From Bettongia penicillata ogilbyi (Eukaryota; Chordata; Mammalia; Diprotodontia; Potoroidae), in NCBI GenBank assembly GCA_023548195.1, contig JAJHZJ010000413.1:16341941-16405940 (forward strand): a stretch of DNA of 64,000 nucleotides, written 5' to 3'. Of the stretch, positions 22,081 to 34,632 are shown piece after piece. The position numbers and the translations under genes are program-made. How positions within the stretch are numbered: the first letter of the stretch is position 1; every line of letters begins with the position of its first letter. The notes beneath the pieces are model-generated. The model saw only the letters and a program-made list of their open reading frames with translations. It did not search any database and was not told the origin of the DNA.

Positions 22081-23339
22081 CAAACACAAAAAGAGTGGAA
22101 ACAAGTAAGCACATAATTTTAAAGCCATGTATCAAATACTGATCAGGATGATACATTTCCAAATCAGTATAAAAGTTCCAAGAAGGATTTGGAGAGAGGG
22201 AATGACGAAGGTGGGGACGGATAAGGAAGAATGCTTCCTAGAGAAAGTAAGGAAGTATCAAGTAAGTATTGATAAATGTGTGCTTGTTCTCTTTGATTCT
22301 TGTCTCCTACTTTTAACGCAGAGCAAAATGTCGGGGAAAGAAGAAAGTCATTGAACCTAGAGAGAAGGACACATGCAAAGGTGCAGAGAAGGAAGCAAAG
22401 CCAAGATATTTTGGGGGAAGAGGATAGAAGATTGTACATAATCCAGCAGAAAAAAAGACATAGAAGTTTTGAAAGCAGTACCTCAGTTGAATTACCTTCA
22501 CGTTTGAGCTCATTTCTCTTAAGTCATATAAAATGTTTTCATGTAACTGGATAGACAGTGGTACATGCTTCAAAAAAATTAATAAAAAAACAACTCTTAA
22601 GTGCTCATTACAGAAAACTTTTCTTCACCTAACTACCTCACCACATTCATATGATTCAATTGCTTTGCTTTTCTGTAGTTATTTGCTATATTAAAGCACA
22701 GATTGTAATGCTTTCATTTTGCAAAAATGCAAAGAAATACCAATTCAACCCTAGTATCCCCACATTTTGGAACAGAAGAGGTAAAAATAAGTTAATAAAT
22801 AGATTGTGAGACTGTAACTCATCAAAAGCAGCCTTATGATCAGGAAAAACCATGAGAAAGTTCTAGCACACCTTACTCCCAACTCAGACTCTGCTCAGAG
22901 AGGAATTCCAGAATAATCACTTGTCTGTCTCAATCTTGTTCTAGTCCGATCACGCACCATATTCAATAGTATGGTTCTGATCTTGTACTGCTCTAGGTTT
23001 AATGGGATCTGCCTCTGATCATCTCTTTCTATGACCAGCTTGGGATACATTACTGACAGGCATAACCATGAGCAGCAAATGGTTGATCCTATTCTCTCTA
23101 AAGACTTCCTAGATTCTGAAGATTCTCCAGTCTCAAAACATGGGGGAAAAACAGAATACCAGATATCCCTTCAAGAATGAAAAGAAGATTAAATTTCAGA
23201 GTGCTGTGAAAAACAATATGTACATAGGGCTTATAGAACAGCTTTGTATACATAAAGACAATAGGTGATATAATTGCCATAGTCAGCCCTTTCCAGTGTA
23301 ATATAATTATAAATACTGTGCAAATTAATTTACAGATTT
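22081..23339. other. No recognised element
   Basis: The stretch near 22190-22400 (TAAGGAAGAATGCTTCCTAG, CACATGCAAAGGTGCAGAGA) weakly recalls the unnamed repeat at 19305-20830. The remainder shows nothing I recognise. Confidence 0.35.
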
Positions 23340-23905
23340 GGTGCCATACCAATCAGACTACTGAGGAATTATTTCATAGATCTAAAATAACATAATTTAT
23401 CTGGAGGAGCAAAAGGTCAGGAATTTCAGGGGAAATAATGGAGGAAGGTAGCAATAAATGGAACTTAGCAGTGCCATATGTCAAGGTATACTATAAAGTA
23501 GTAATCATTAAAATAATTTGGGACTGGTTAAAGTAATAGCAGAGTTTATTAACAGGAGAGATTAAGTAAACAAGATCTATAAGCAAGAGAGCATACTAAT
23601 ATAAAACATTAACTGCAAGGAGAAGGACTTTTTATTTGGTAAAAAAAAAAATTGCTGACAAAATTCTCTAAGCACAAATTTAGTTTAGCATGAGAACTAA
23701 TATAATGTATCACAATAAACCTCAAATGAATGCATGGCTTTATTATGCAAGGCTGTATCTTTTTTTTAAAGAGATATCTTTCATAACTATTGTTAGGAGT
23801 ATCCTCATCTAAACAAGCAATATAGATTTTCATAAAGATTAAAAAACAATTTTGACTATATGAAACTGAAAAATCTGTTCATGAAAAAATAAATGCAGTT
23901 AGTAT
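23340..23905 (+). repeat. Degenerate L1 ORF2 (distal part)
   Basis: GGAGGAGCAAAAGGTCAGGA followed by CTATAAAGTAGTAATCATTA and ATAATTTGGGACTGGTTAAA corresponds to the L1 ORF2 stretch encoding WxxKxPR...YYKAxVIKxxWYW. The frame is broken many times. Confidence 0.55.
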
Positions 23906-23989
23906 CAGAAGAGAGGAAATCGGAGTGGATAGGAAAAGTGGTCTTAAAGGCAATATTAGGATTATAATTCTACCTCTGGTAATTATGAT

Positions 23990-24235
23990 GATCAGAATAG
24001 CCAGCATTTATATAACTTTAAGTTATGCAAATTTGTGTGCAAATTGGATCGCATTTAATCTCCATAATAACCCTGAGTGGCAGATGCTATTATTTCCTTT
24101 TTACAGATGAGAAAACTAAAACAGAACAATGTTGAGCGACTTTTCTTAAATCATATGCTAGTGAGCATCTGAGTTGGGATTTAAACTTGAATCCTCCTGA
24201 CTCCACATCCAGTATTTAATTGTGCAACTTGTCAT
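23990..24235 (-). repeat. MIR-type SINE relic
   Basis: Plus strand has GCATTTAATCTCCATAATAA, TTACAGATGAGAAAACTAAA, GAATCCTCCTGACTCCACAT in reverse-MIR order. Confidence 0.6.
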
Positions 24236-24639
24236 TTTGTTTTACGCTGGCTATTTGACCACAAACTACTGTCTAAAGCAGTAAACCACAAACCAGGGGC
24301 CAATCTTCATTGATCGAAGTAATTCCTCTATTTTGGAGCTCTCTATAATCAATTATAATCAATGGAAGGCTAGTCTTTATCTGTATGCTGAAAAGAGAAA
24401 GAAAATAATTGGAGATCAGGAGGAAGTCTTCAAAATAAATTTCTGGAAAAAATATTACATATAAAATATGTTAATAAATTATTTATATATTTATACATAA
24501 ATATGTAAGAATAATATCACATCTCTAATAAATAAGTGATTAAATGATAGTTCTCAGGCAAATAAATGAAATTTATTAAGCACCACTTGGGGAATAAAGG
24601 TATTCCAAGTCTTGAAGAAGAAGAGGAATGCAGCACTGA

Positions 24640-25110
24640 GGTTCTTGCTCACACCTATCATATCTCTAAAGAGTACAAAGGAAGAAAAGAGCAATTGTTG
24701 GAGGCACCGTGAGTGAACAGGGAGGCTAGGGCATTGTTGGAACTATGAATTGGTTGAACTACTTTGGAAACCATTTTGAAATAAGCCTCCAAAGTTATAA
24801 AAATTTGTGTGTACTATGGCCATGCAATGCTACTATTAGGCATGTGACCTTAGGAGGTCAGAGAAAGCAGGAAAGGAGTTATAGGAATAAAATAATTTAT
24901 AGCAACACTTTCTTATAGTAAAGAACTGAAAACAAGATGGGTGATCATCAAGTCTCAAATGGTTGAACAAGTTTTAGTATATCAATGCAGTGAAATTTTA
25001 CTGCACCTTAGGAATAAGAAATATGACTAACACAGAAAACTATTTTAAAAAATAACAAAACTTCTATAGTCTGAAACACAGGAGCAAAAGTGACATCCTG
25101 ACCATAGATC
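24640..25110 (+). repeat. Degenerate L1 ORF2 end and 3' UTR start
   Basis: GTTGGAACTATGAATTGGTT, CAATGCTACTATTAGGCATG, AATTTATAGCAACACTTTCT, GAACTGAAAACAAGATGGGT, CAATGCAGTGAAATTTTACT follow the ORF2 C-terminal order seen in reverse at 54790-55160. Probably the same old L1 as 23340-23905, split by a MIR and unique DNA. Confidence 0.55.
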
Positions 25111-25373
25111 TCAAGAGACTGATGATGGCTACCTTTAACCTCTTGATAGACAACTGAAAGACTAGAGTTACAGAGCCAGACAGGATGCATCCTGACACCT
25201 GGCCAGTATTTTGATTTGTTGTGTTAACTATGCATATTTAGTACAGTTATGAAATTCAATTTGGGCTGGAACAGAAGTCATTAACATTCACATCAAATCC
25301 AATCATCTTATAAAACACCATCCTTCTTATAACAGATGTTATTTATCTCTTTATGTCATGAGTCCCATTGGCT

Positions 25374-25401
25374 TGTGTGTGTGTATGTGTGCGTGTGTGT
25401 G
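25374..25401. repeat. (GT)n microsatellite
   Basis: GT run with one TATG and one GC interruption, next to the left arm of the fold-back at 25401-25553. Confidence 0.85.
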
Positions 25402-25553
25402 TATTTATACACTGATGGAGTAGACTATGGTATTAATAAGACACACTGGAAGCACATTTTTATATATGGAATAAATATATTTCTACAAATTTAATATGTA
25501 AAAGAATATTCTCTAAGAAAAATCCATATTCTGCTCCATCAGTGTATAAATAC
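25401..25553. repeat. 153-bp inverted repeat (30-nt arms)
   Basis: Arms 25401-25430 and 25524-25553 are reverse complements with 2 mismatches. Outer ends read GTATTTATACACTGATGGAG and CTCCATCAGTGTATAAATAC (the latter with one change). The 93-bp centre is AT-rich and non-coding. It could be a small non-autonomous DNA transposon (MITE) or a transcribed hairpin. I recognise no family. Confidence 0.75.
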
Positions 25554-26869
25554 TTTCAAAGTGCATTCTTCTAATATGAATTTCCTATGTCAAAAGCCTT
25601 TTTACAATTTTTTTTCCAACTATATTAAGGAGAAAATTTACTACAGAAGAATGTATTGATTAAAAAAATAACCCATATCATCTGTTTGGCCAGATAATAC
25701 TGAAGAACTGATCCAATTTCAAACAGCAGTTATACCAGTGACTATAACTTGTAGCTACAATAATACATCTATAGGCATGATAAATTTATCTGTGATTGAA
25801 CCAATTGGGATTTCACGGTCTACAGCATTATGAATTTTTCAGATCAGTTCAATTATTTCAAGCAAAATGTCTCCATCATATTGTTCAAATCATTTGGATA
25901 AGAAAATCAAAATGAAAGAGTCTAAAATTAGATTAAAATTAGATTGTGTACTGACACGGGGCAATTGGTGTTTGTCCAGAATCATTTTCCTATCTGTTGA
26001 TAGATTTTCTTTTGCCATAAAATTCGTAACTCATTTGTGCCTAGTCATAGCTCATTAGCCATCTGTTCCTCTATTATCCAATTTTTTGGAAATGTATGTA
26101 ATTTTAATAATCTTTCTGTAAATAATTTATTTTAAATATAACATGGAAATATGTGACACTGTTAACAAGTCACATGAAATGTATCATACTGTAATTATCA
26201 TCTAAAATATAAAATGATAATTTAAAAACTTTTCACATTAGTTAATTCAGTGCTGGAATGAAAAACAAACACAGAAAACCAATATTCTTTATATATAAAT
26301 GAGGTACATTCATACAATTTTAAATTCATATTCACTAAAGACAATTTCCCAGATCATGTTATTTGCAACAAACAACAGTATGGGTTATATTGTAACATAA
26401 TTTCCTCTTTTTTCTTTTATCTATTTATTCATGGCAAGAATTTATCACCTTTCAATAAAGATTGCTCATAAATTTGATCAATAGGAAAAAGATAAAGAAT
26501 CTCAATATTTGCCCAATAATATTTCCATAAGGGATCTGATCCTTTGAGAGGTTTTCTTCTTGGGAAGCACTTTTTTTTACCCTATCATTAGACTTCATTT
26601 CAAAAGTAATTTAATTATGGTCGATTGGTATGGAGAGATTTGGCTGTTTCTCTGATAATTTAAACAATAAAATTACTTAAACAACTATTTTGAACTCTGT
26701 CTTCTTCATTAGAATATAAACAAATTGCCAGTAGGGATTATTTTATTCCTTTTTACTGGCATCGCCAGAACTTACCACAGTGTTTAGTAAATAATGAGTA
26801 CTTCTTAAATAATTTTAGATTAATTAATTGCTTTAAGAAATTGTGGCATAAATTTTCTTTGAACTCAAT
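25554..26869. other. AT-rich, no recognised feature
   Basis: No repeat family or coding signal is recognised. Confidence 0.4.
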
Positions 26870-28190
26870 ATTTTATTTTTCTTTAATTATAGGTAAAAAC
26901 AAATTTAACATTCATTTTTCAAATAATAATTTGCAAGTTTTCTTTCCTCCATCCTCAACCCTATCATTGAGAAGGTAAGCAATTTGATATAGGCGCTTCA
27001 TACATAGTCATGTGAAATATTTCTGTATACGTCATGCTATGAAAGAAGATATAGACAAAACAACTCAAGAAAAATAAAGTTTTTAAAAAAATATGTTTCA
27101 ATCTGTATTCAAACACCATCAATTTTTTGTCTGGAGATGAATAACATTTTTCATCATAAGTCCTTTAGAATTGTCTTCGATCATTGTATTGGTGAGAACA
27201 GCTAAGTAATTCACAGCCAATCATCTTACAATATTGCTATTACTTTGTAAACAGTACATTTCACTTTTCACGAGCTCATGTAAACCTTTCTAAGTTTTTC
27301 TGAGAGCATCATACTCATTATCTCTTATAGCAAAATACTATTTCATCACAATCATACAGCCCAATTTGTTCAGCCATTCCCAGCTGAGGAGTATCCTCCC
27401 CAATTTCCAACTCCCTGCCACCACAAACAAGCTGCTTTCTGTGTATATAGGTCCATACCCCTCCCCGCTTTTTTTGGACACAAACCTAAGAGAGGCACTG
27501 CTAGGTCAAAGGATATGCATGGTTCTATTGCCCTTTGGCATAGTTCCAATTTCATCTAAACAATGTTTGAATGAGTTCACAACTCTGCCAACAGTGCATT
27601 CATGTCTTGTTCCCCATTTCCTCTCCAACATTTGTTATTTTCTTTTTTCTGTACTATCAGTCAATCTAAAAAGTATGAAGTGGTACCTCAGAATTGTTTC
27701 AATGTGCATTCTTCCAATCCATAGCAATTTAGGGCACCTTCTCATATGACTATGTCTAAAAACTGTTCATATCTCTTGATGATTAGTCTTTTGAGGAATG
27801 CCTCCTATTTTTCCTTTAAATTTGATTCACTTCTTTACACATTTGAGAAATAAGACCTTTATCGGAGAAACTTGATTCAAATTTTTTTCCACAGTTCGAT
27901 TGCTAAATGTGTTTTCCTCCATCCTATTCCAAACCCTATTTATTCTTTTCTTTCTCTCTTTTCACCCTGCTCTTCTTCAAAAGCATTTTGCTTCTGGTAC
28001 CACCTCCTCAATCTGCCTTCCTTTCCATCACCCACTCCCTTCTCGTATGCCTTTCCCCTCCTACTTTCATATTTGGTAAGATAGACTTCTATAACCAATT
28101 GAGTATATGGGTTACTCCCAAATTCCTTATTAATGAGAAATTTATGAGTTACAAGCATCATATTCCCGTGTAGAAATGTAGACAATTTAA
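26870..28190 (-). repeat. Degenerate L1, ORF2 end and flanking non-coding region
   Basis: Plus-strand landmarks CAGCCCAATTTGTTCAGCCA, TCCCAGCTGAGGAGTATCCT, CACTGCTAGGTCAAAGGATA, CAACTCTGCCAACAGTGCAT and TTTGAGGAATGCC are those of reverse-oriented L1 ORF2 C-terminus. The right part (27900-28140) is pyrimidine-rich with GGTAAGATAGACTTCTATAA and may be another L1 untranslated segment. Frames are broken. Confidence 0.5.
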
Positions 28191-28199
28191 CTTTAAGTC

Positions 28200-29312
28200 C
28201 ATTATGGATGATGGAGAAACTTTTGCTTTCTTGATGTTAATTCTTAGGCCAAAATTAGCACAAGCAGCATGGAATTGCATATTTTGTGGCATCTCAGCTT
28301 CAAAGGCTCCATTAAGTGCACAATCATATGCAAACAGAAAATCATGCACCAACACTCCCTCCACTTTGGTCTCAGCTTGTAGCCTTTCCAAGTTGATGAA
28401 ATTACCACCAGTGTGGTATCTGACTTTGATGCCATATTTGTCTTCATTGAAGGCATCCATCAGCCACCACCACACCATGCATATTTGGAACCATCCAATA
28501 CAGCAACTGGAGAAGTTTTGAATGCTGTAAATAAGTTCACTTAACTTGGTAGTATATTTTTCAGGGATGTACACATTGATAATATGGTTGATGCATGTCC
28601 AGAGCTAGTTTAGTGTTTGAGAGGCTCTGAAGGAAGCTGTAGGAGAGAAGAGGTATTAGACTGACTACCAAATGGAAGGTCTAAAGAGCCATTGTGCTGA
28701 CCTCATTTTTGTATACCTATTAAACCTGGACAGTATACTAGCACCATGCCAGCAATCTGAATCACTTCCATTTGACTTGCCTTAGGAAGAGTGAAGGTCA
28801 CCTGATAAAATAAGAAACCAGACACTAAGGTCCTTTCTGGAACTAAACTGCCAAGCATTCAAATTCTGCTTCAAAGAGAACAACCTAGATGAACTGACTA
28901 CATTGCTCAAATGCAAAATTTTCCCTTGCCAACAAGACTTTTATGAAGAACTAATACAAAGCAAGTGTTCACACAGTGGTCAGAAGAAGTAACACAAGCA
29001 CACTCTCAAAGTCTCTCTTAGGAACTTTGGAATTGATTATGTGACATAGGAGACATTGGTGCAGGCCTGCTCAACCTGGCATGCCCACATCAGAGGAAGT
29101 GTTGTGCCCTATGACCAAAGCAGAATTAAAGTAGCTCAAGAGAAATGTGAAATGTACAAATTTAGAGAACCCACCTCAGATGTTCACATGGACTACTTGT
29201 GCCCAACCTGTAGTAGAACATTCTCAGTTCATATCGATCAGACACAATATAACTCAGCACACACAGTGATATGACTTTTATCCTCTTTGAGAATAAAGGA
29301 GAACAACTGACT
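28200..29312 (+). mobile_element. RTE-clade LINE with inverted 5' segment
   Basis: The right part (about 28475-29312, plus) encodes, with stops, the RTE region after the catalytic core: YLEPSNTATGEVLNAVNKFT, then TTKWKV, LNHFHLTCLRK, and near the end CPTCSRTF, a Cys-rich motif. It ends AGAATAAAGGAGAACAAC. The left part (about 28470-28204) reads on the minus strand and holds the RT core: MDAFNEDKYGIKVRYHTG, FLFAYDCALNGAF (the YADD-like motif, here AYDC) and FGLRINIKKAKV. In the RTE protein the left part comes first, so the 5' segment is inverted in place, with only about 10 codons lost at the switch. Confidence 0.75.
28204..28470 (-). pseudogene. RTE reverse-transcriptase core, inverted segment
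   Basis: Continuous minus-strand frame of about 90 codons with the RT palm motif altered to FAYDC (usual FADDC), so the first catalytic Asp of the pair is Tyr. Downstream is the conserved FGLxIxxKKxKV stretch. It is a dead remnant and not expressed as far as can be seen. Confidence 0.65.
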
Positions 29313-29387
29313 AAGTACCTTATGATTTGCCTTTCCTGTTCACCTTTATATCCTTCTCTTGAGTCTTATATTTGCAAGTCAATTTTT

Positions 29388-30411
29388 TTTTTTATTCAGC
29401 TCTGGTCTTTTCATTAAAAATGCTTAACAACCCTCCATTTTGTTGACTATCTAATTTTTTCCTTTGAAACATTATACTCAGTTTTGCTTGGTAGCTGATT
29501 CTTGGTTGTAATCCTACCTCTGTGCCCTTTGACATTATCAAAGGGCCTGTGATCTTTTGAGAAAGAAGGTGCTAATTCATATGTTAAACTAACAGGTTTC
29601 TTGATACTTGTTTCTTTTTTTCTGCTTGCAATATTCTCTCCTTGATCTGGGAACTATGGAATTTGGCTATTCCCTGGGAGTTTTGATTTTGGGATCTCTT
29701 TCAGCAAGTGACTAGTAGATTCATTCAATTTTTATTTTACTCTTTGATTCTAGAATATCAGTTCAGTCTTCCTTAAAAATTTCTTAAGAGATTATGTTCA
29801 GGTCCTTTTTTTTTTTTTTTATCATGGCTGTCAAGTAGTCAAATAATTTTTAAATTACCTTTCCTGGATCTGTTTTCCAGGCCTGTTGTTATTTCCAATG
29901 AGATATTTTACATTGTATTCTATTTTTGATTCTTTTGGTTGCTTGTTTGCTTCTTGATTTCTTATAAAGTTGTTAGCTGCCATTTACTCAATTCTAATTT
30001 TTAAGGAATTATTTTCTTCATTGAAATTTTGTACCTCCTTTTCCATTTAGTCAATTCACATTTTATAAGAGCTTTTTTTTCTTCTTCAGTGAATTTTTGA
30101 CCTGTATTTTTCCTATTTGGTGAGCTCTGCTTTTCAAGACATTATTCTGTTTGGTTTTTTGTACCTCTATTATCATTTGGCCTATTCTGGTTTTTAAGAT
30201 GACATTTTCTTCAGTATTTTTTCCTTGCCTCCTTTACCAAGCTGTTGATTCGTTTTCATGATTTTCTTGCATCACTTTCATTTATCTTCCCAATTCTTCT
30301 TCTTTCTCTATTACTGGATTTTCAAAACCAACTTCTCTGACCTGAGACCAATTCCTATTTTTCTTGGAGGCTTTGGATGTAGGAGCTTTGACTTTTTACC
30401 TTCTTCTAAGT
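29388..30411 (-). pseudogene. L1-type ORF1, copy D, degenerate
   Basis: The coiled-coil coding part (30330-29990) and RRM-like part (29930-29700) align to copy A by nucleotide landmarks, but stops and frameshifts occur throughout. The start codon has been lost or altered. Confidence 0.6.
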
Positions 30412-31187
30412 ATGTGTGTTGATCATCCTTCTCACCACAGCAACTTTCTATGGTAAGAATTTTTCCTGTCTTTTGCTTATACTTCCAGTCTATTTCTTGG
30501 TCTTTTAACTCTTTGTTAAAGCCAGGTTCTGCTTCCAGACTGTAGGGCCCCCTCTCTCAAGCTCCAAGGGTTTTTTGCAGCTGTTTTCAGAGATTCACCC
30601 AGGGACGTGTGTGTTTTCAGTTCTTCCAAGGTGGTAAGATCTAAGGAGATGTGTTTACTACACATCTGACTTGTGCCCTCATCTGTGAGTGACCATAAGC
30701 ACTCTTTCCTGCCATGAATCTGTGAGCAGGGTCCCCACTACACAAGCTCTAATGTACTAGTGCTCCTCCTCATGTTGGGATTGCCATACAGGACTGTATC
30801 CCAGATTTGAATATGGGCAAAGCAATGGAATCCTGCCCCTGTGCCTGCAAAGAGACCTCTCTAATCTCATGATAAGTTGTTCAACCCCCCCTTACCATCT
30901 GAGGACTAAGAGTTCTGGAAACAGTCATTGCTCTTGTTGATTCAGTTGTCCCCAAGGCCTAATCCTGCTTACCTAGGACTTAGGGAGTGCTGTCACAGCC
31001 TGCGCTGAACTGGGCTCCATTCTTACCCAAGTGCAATAGATTTTTTCTGCTGACCTTCTGAGATGTCTTTGGGAAGGAAAATTATTTCACCCCATCTTTT
31101 TGTGGGTTCTGCTGTTAGAGGAATTGTTTTATGGCATGATTAAAAGGTATTTCGGGGGAAACTCAGGCAAGTCATTACCCTTTCTTT

Positions 31188-31198
31188 GCCATCTTGGC
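31188..31198 (-). promoter_or_regulatory. YY1-like site at the 5' end of copy D
   Basis: The minus strand reads GCCAAGATGGC. It is retained even though the rest of the element is badly decayed. Confidence 0.4.
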
Positions 31199-31207
31199 TC
31201 TGCCTTT

Positions 31208-32574
31208 TCTGTGTTTTGGGGATAAAAACATTAGACTAAGTGATTCTCTATAATCCCCTTACATTGTGTATTTCTATGGCTATTTTGAATCTCAGTATTG
31301 CTGCACACATTTGACCCACCATTCCCCCTTGTAAAGGGAATAAGTTACTTCCCTGGGGCAGTCAGTGGTACTCATATTTCTTCAGGAAATCTCATGAGTT
31401 TTTGGACAGCCTGACCTCTTGGGGCACCTATCCTATTAATCAATTTCATGCCCCCTTGTCTCATGACCCATATACTTCTCTAACCTCTGATCTACATCCT
31501 TATAATATTCTGTACTCATTCTTTCTCATTCTAATGTTTATTGGCCATCTCATCAAACTTATTTATTCCATTAAATAGTAATTATTGTATAGGCATCACC
31601 TGGAATGGCACAGAATCTAGAATAAACTTTTTATTAGCTCAAGTCACTGAATAACACATATGTACTCAGCACACGAATCCAATAATATAAAAACAACCAA
31701 AAGTAAAGGGAAAAGGATTCCTGAAAAACCATAATTCTAGAGTAACAAGAGAAAGATAGAAATAGAGAGGCAGAGATAGGTAGACAGAATAGCAGACACT
31801 GGTAATTCAAAACTAAAAGTAGGATATGATAAAAAAAGGGAGGTAAAAGGATAAATTAATTGGGGGATGATATCTTCTGACAGGAGAGCACATCCATCTC
31901 TCTCCTGCAGAAAACTGTTATTGAGTCAAAAGTTATTTGACTTAAACTTCCCATTTCTGCTCTTATTCTGCCTTCTCAGCAGAAATCCCCAAAAGAAGTT
32001 AGTTGATTTAACTCTCTATGCTTATTGTCATCTGTGTTATTTCATTAAGACTTTACCCTGTTCCATAGTCTTACTGAGGCATTTCATTATACAACATATT
32101 TTTTTTAGGTCCAATCCCCTTATAACTACTATTAAAGACTACACAATTATGCTGGCTTTTTCTTCTTTCTAGCAATTGCCTGTCCATTTATGTTTTCCAA
32201 TCTAGAACAAATCTGTACATCTGGGGAGTAAAAGCATTTTCTTTCATAGCATAAACAATCTGTTTTGTGAACTATGATTGGCGGTACTCAAGGCATGTCC
32301 TTGAAAGAAGAGTGTTCTGATTGCTTCAAAGTGATTTTTTTGAAAACCCTGTCTTTCTGAAAGACTGAGTCAATGCTAAATTTTAGCCTTTGTTGAATAT
32401 GTTGTGGTCATTTATTGTGATAGTGCAGAATGTAAGATGAAAAAGAGTCAAATTGGTATTGAATGTCTGAAATGTTAGTGAATAAAAATTATTGATAATC
32501 AATATAATTGACTTTATTCATTGTATCATATTGGTCTATAATGTATCTGTAGAGCATTTCTAAATATACTGCCA
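31208..32574. other. No recognised feature
   Basis: Includes a chance frame of 101 codons at 31867-32172 with no family resemblance. Confidence 0.4.
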
Positions 32575-32760
32575 AGTCTCTACCTGTCAGTTTCCTCATC
32601 TGTAAAATGAGAAGAACAAATATTAAGTGAATTTAGCTCATAGGGGTTTTCATGGAGATCAGGTGGAGTAATACTCAGAAAATACATACATGCATATACA
32701 TATATTCATAAACAGATAGCAAATGCTATCTGTTATTATTATTTTGTTTATCTATTATTT
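32575..32760 (+). repeat. MIR-type SINE relic, 3' part
   Basis: CAGTTTCCTCATCTGTAAAA followed by a GGAGATCAGGTGGAGTAATA segment is MIR core plus tail. Confidence 0.6.
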
Positions 32761-32959
32761 TAGCCTTGTTATTGTCAAGGTCACCATGACTAGAGTTCCA
32801 AAAAGAATCAATTGCTTAATTTTCAGTGTAAGCACTTATATCTTGGAAATCAGCAAATGCTATAGATAAGGATTTGATTCATTGTTTTGTTAATGGTCTA
32901 GAATTAAAAGTAATGGGGAAATATTAATAATTCAGATTAAGTGAAAGTTTGTCATTGGT

Positions 32960-33008
32960 ACATACATGCATACATGCATGCATACATACATATGTACATA
33001 TGCATACA
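32960..33008. repeat. (CATA)n/(CATG)n microsatellite
   Basis: Mixed CATA and CATG units. Confidence 0.8.
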
Positions 33009-33190
33009 CTAACAAACAACAAAATTCTTAAAACTGAATTCTGTGGAAAAAAATACTGACTGAGTTTAATATCAAAGAAAGGGTATAAGAAAGTGTCTCT
33101 TCCTGATCCTTTAAAAACACTCTGGGTGGGCTATCAGCACAGAGAACAGAGACTGAATGTGTGAAAATCACCTATTTCAACTTCTGAGAG

Positions 33191-33200
33191 CCAAGATGGC
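33191..33200 (+). promoter_or_regulatory. YY1-like site at the 5' end of copy E
   Basis: CCAAGATGGC a few bases inside the element, as in copies A-D. Confidence 0.4.
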
Positions 33201-33658
33201 AGAGTCAGCAGTGAGTCATTCTCACCTGTCCTTATTGACCTTGAAAAATCCAGAGAATTATTGCTGCAGGAAAAATATTGAAACAATGGAGCTAGCACAA
33301 AGAGGAACTGAATCAGTCTTTTAGCTCTGAAGGCAACACAAGTAAGGGGAAAAACCTCCCTTGCTGCAGCTGAAGGATAGCTGTTCAGAATAGAAGGCAT
33401 GCCAACAACCCAGCAGAAAGTCCCACCCCAGCAAACCAGTCAGAGATCCTGAGCCCCAGGGAGGTGGAGCAGGTAGACACCAATGCTAGGTACCCATCAG
33501 CCACCACCACCAGCTTTGGCTCAGTACCAGGTAAGCTACCAGCCTCCAGCTGCCAACATCTGAGACCCCAGCACACAAAACCAGTAACCAGGCCCCTACT
33601 CCCCAGCACAAGAAGCATGGGACAGTGCTCCCTGAACAACAGAGGCAGAGGTCAACTT

Positions 33659-34632
33659 TGAAAGCCAGAAAAGGCAAATAATATAAGCAAAAAGTAACAA
33701 TATAAAACAACTACCATAAAGTATCTTGGTGACAGGGAAAATCAAAACACAAATTTAGGAGAGGACAACATTATCAATATACCTCTATCCAAAACCTCAA
33801 AGGTGAATTAATACGAATTAGTCTCAAATATAAAAAGTCTTCATGGAAGAGCTCACAAAGGATCTTAAAAGTAAAATAAGAGAGATAGAAGAAAAATTGA
33901 ACAATTTCTTTAAAAATACAATTGGCAGAATGAAAAAAAAATACAAGAAGAAAACAACTTCTTGAAAACTAGCATTGGCCAAATGGAAAGGGAGATACAA
34001 AAGGAAACTGAAGAAAACAATTTGTTAAAAATTAGAATTGGGAAAGTGAAAGCTAACGACTCTAACTGACATCAAAAATCAGTCAAACAAAATCAAAAGA
34101 ATGAAAATATAGGAGAAAACATGAAGCACCTCATTGGAAAAACAACCGACTTGAAAAATAGATTCAGGAGAGATTGTTTAAGAAGTATTGGTCTACCTGA
34201 ACATCATGAGGAAAAAAGAACCTTGACAGCATCTTCCAAGAAACCATCGAGGAAAAATACCCTGAGGTCTTAGAGACAGATGGTAAAATAGTCATGTAAT
34301 GAATCCACTGATAACTTCCTGAAAGTGATCCCAAATTGAAAACACTAAAGAAAATTTTAACCAAATTCCAGAACTATCAGGTGAAAGAGAAAATACTGCA
34401 AGCAGCCTGGACTAAAATACCATGGAAAAACAGTCAGGATTATGCAGGATCTTTCAGGTTCTACATTAAAAGACTGGATGACTTAGAATATGATATTCCG
34501 TAAGGGAAAGAAATTTGAAACTGAGTATAATCTTTCAGGGGAGGAGATGGACATTCAATGAAATAGGGGACTTCCAGACCTTCCTAATGAAAAGGCCAGA
34601 GATGAATGGAAAATTTGAGCTTCAAATACAAG
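33659..34632 (+). pseudogene. L1-type ORF1, copy E, degenerate
   Basis: Readable stretches include the coiled coil (33840-34060), the RRM start (LKNRFRRDCL near 34153) and GLPEHHEEKR. The last codons align to copy A's FDFQTQE but the stop is lost. Many frameshifts are present. Confidence 0.6.

Larger units (their letters stand above)
29315..31207 (-). mobile_element. Old L1/HAL1-type element, copy D, 5' part
   Basis: Read on the minus strand: 5' end with GAGCCAAGATGGC, a degenerate 5' UTR (31207-30412), ORF1 relic (30411-29388) and only about 70 bp of what follows. Alignable plus-strand blocks against copy A are TTCAGCTCTGGTCTTTTCAT and ATGAGATATTTTACATT. It is much more diverged than A-C. 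Since the 3' part is absent, whether it once had ORF2 cannot be decided. Confidence 0.7.

Noticed and set aside
27366..27749. 127-codon plus-strand frame.
   Set aside because: It lies antisense to the end of a degenerate L1 ORF2.
28204..28521. 105-codon plus-strand frame over the RTE segment.
   Set aside because: It is the antisense of the inverted RT core; the minus-strand reading carries the RT motifs.
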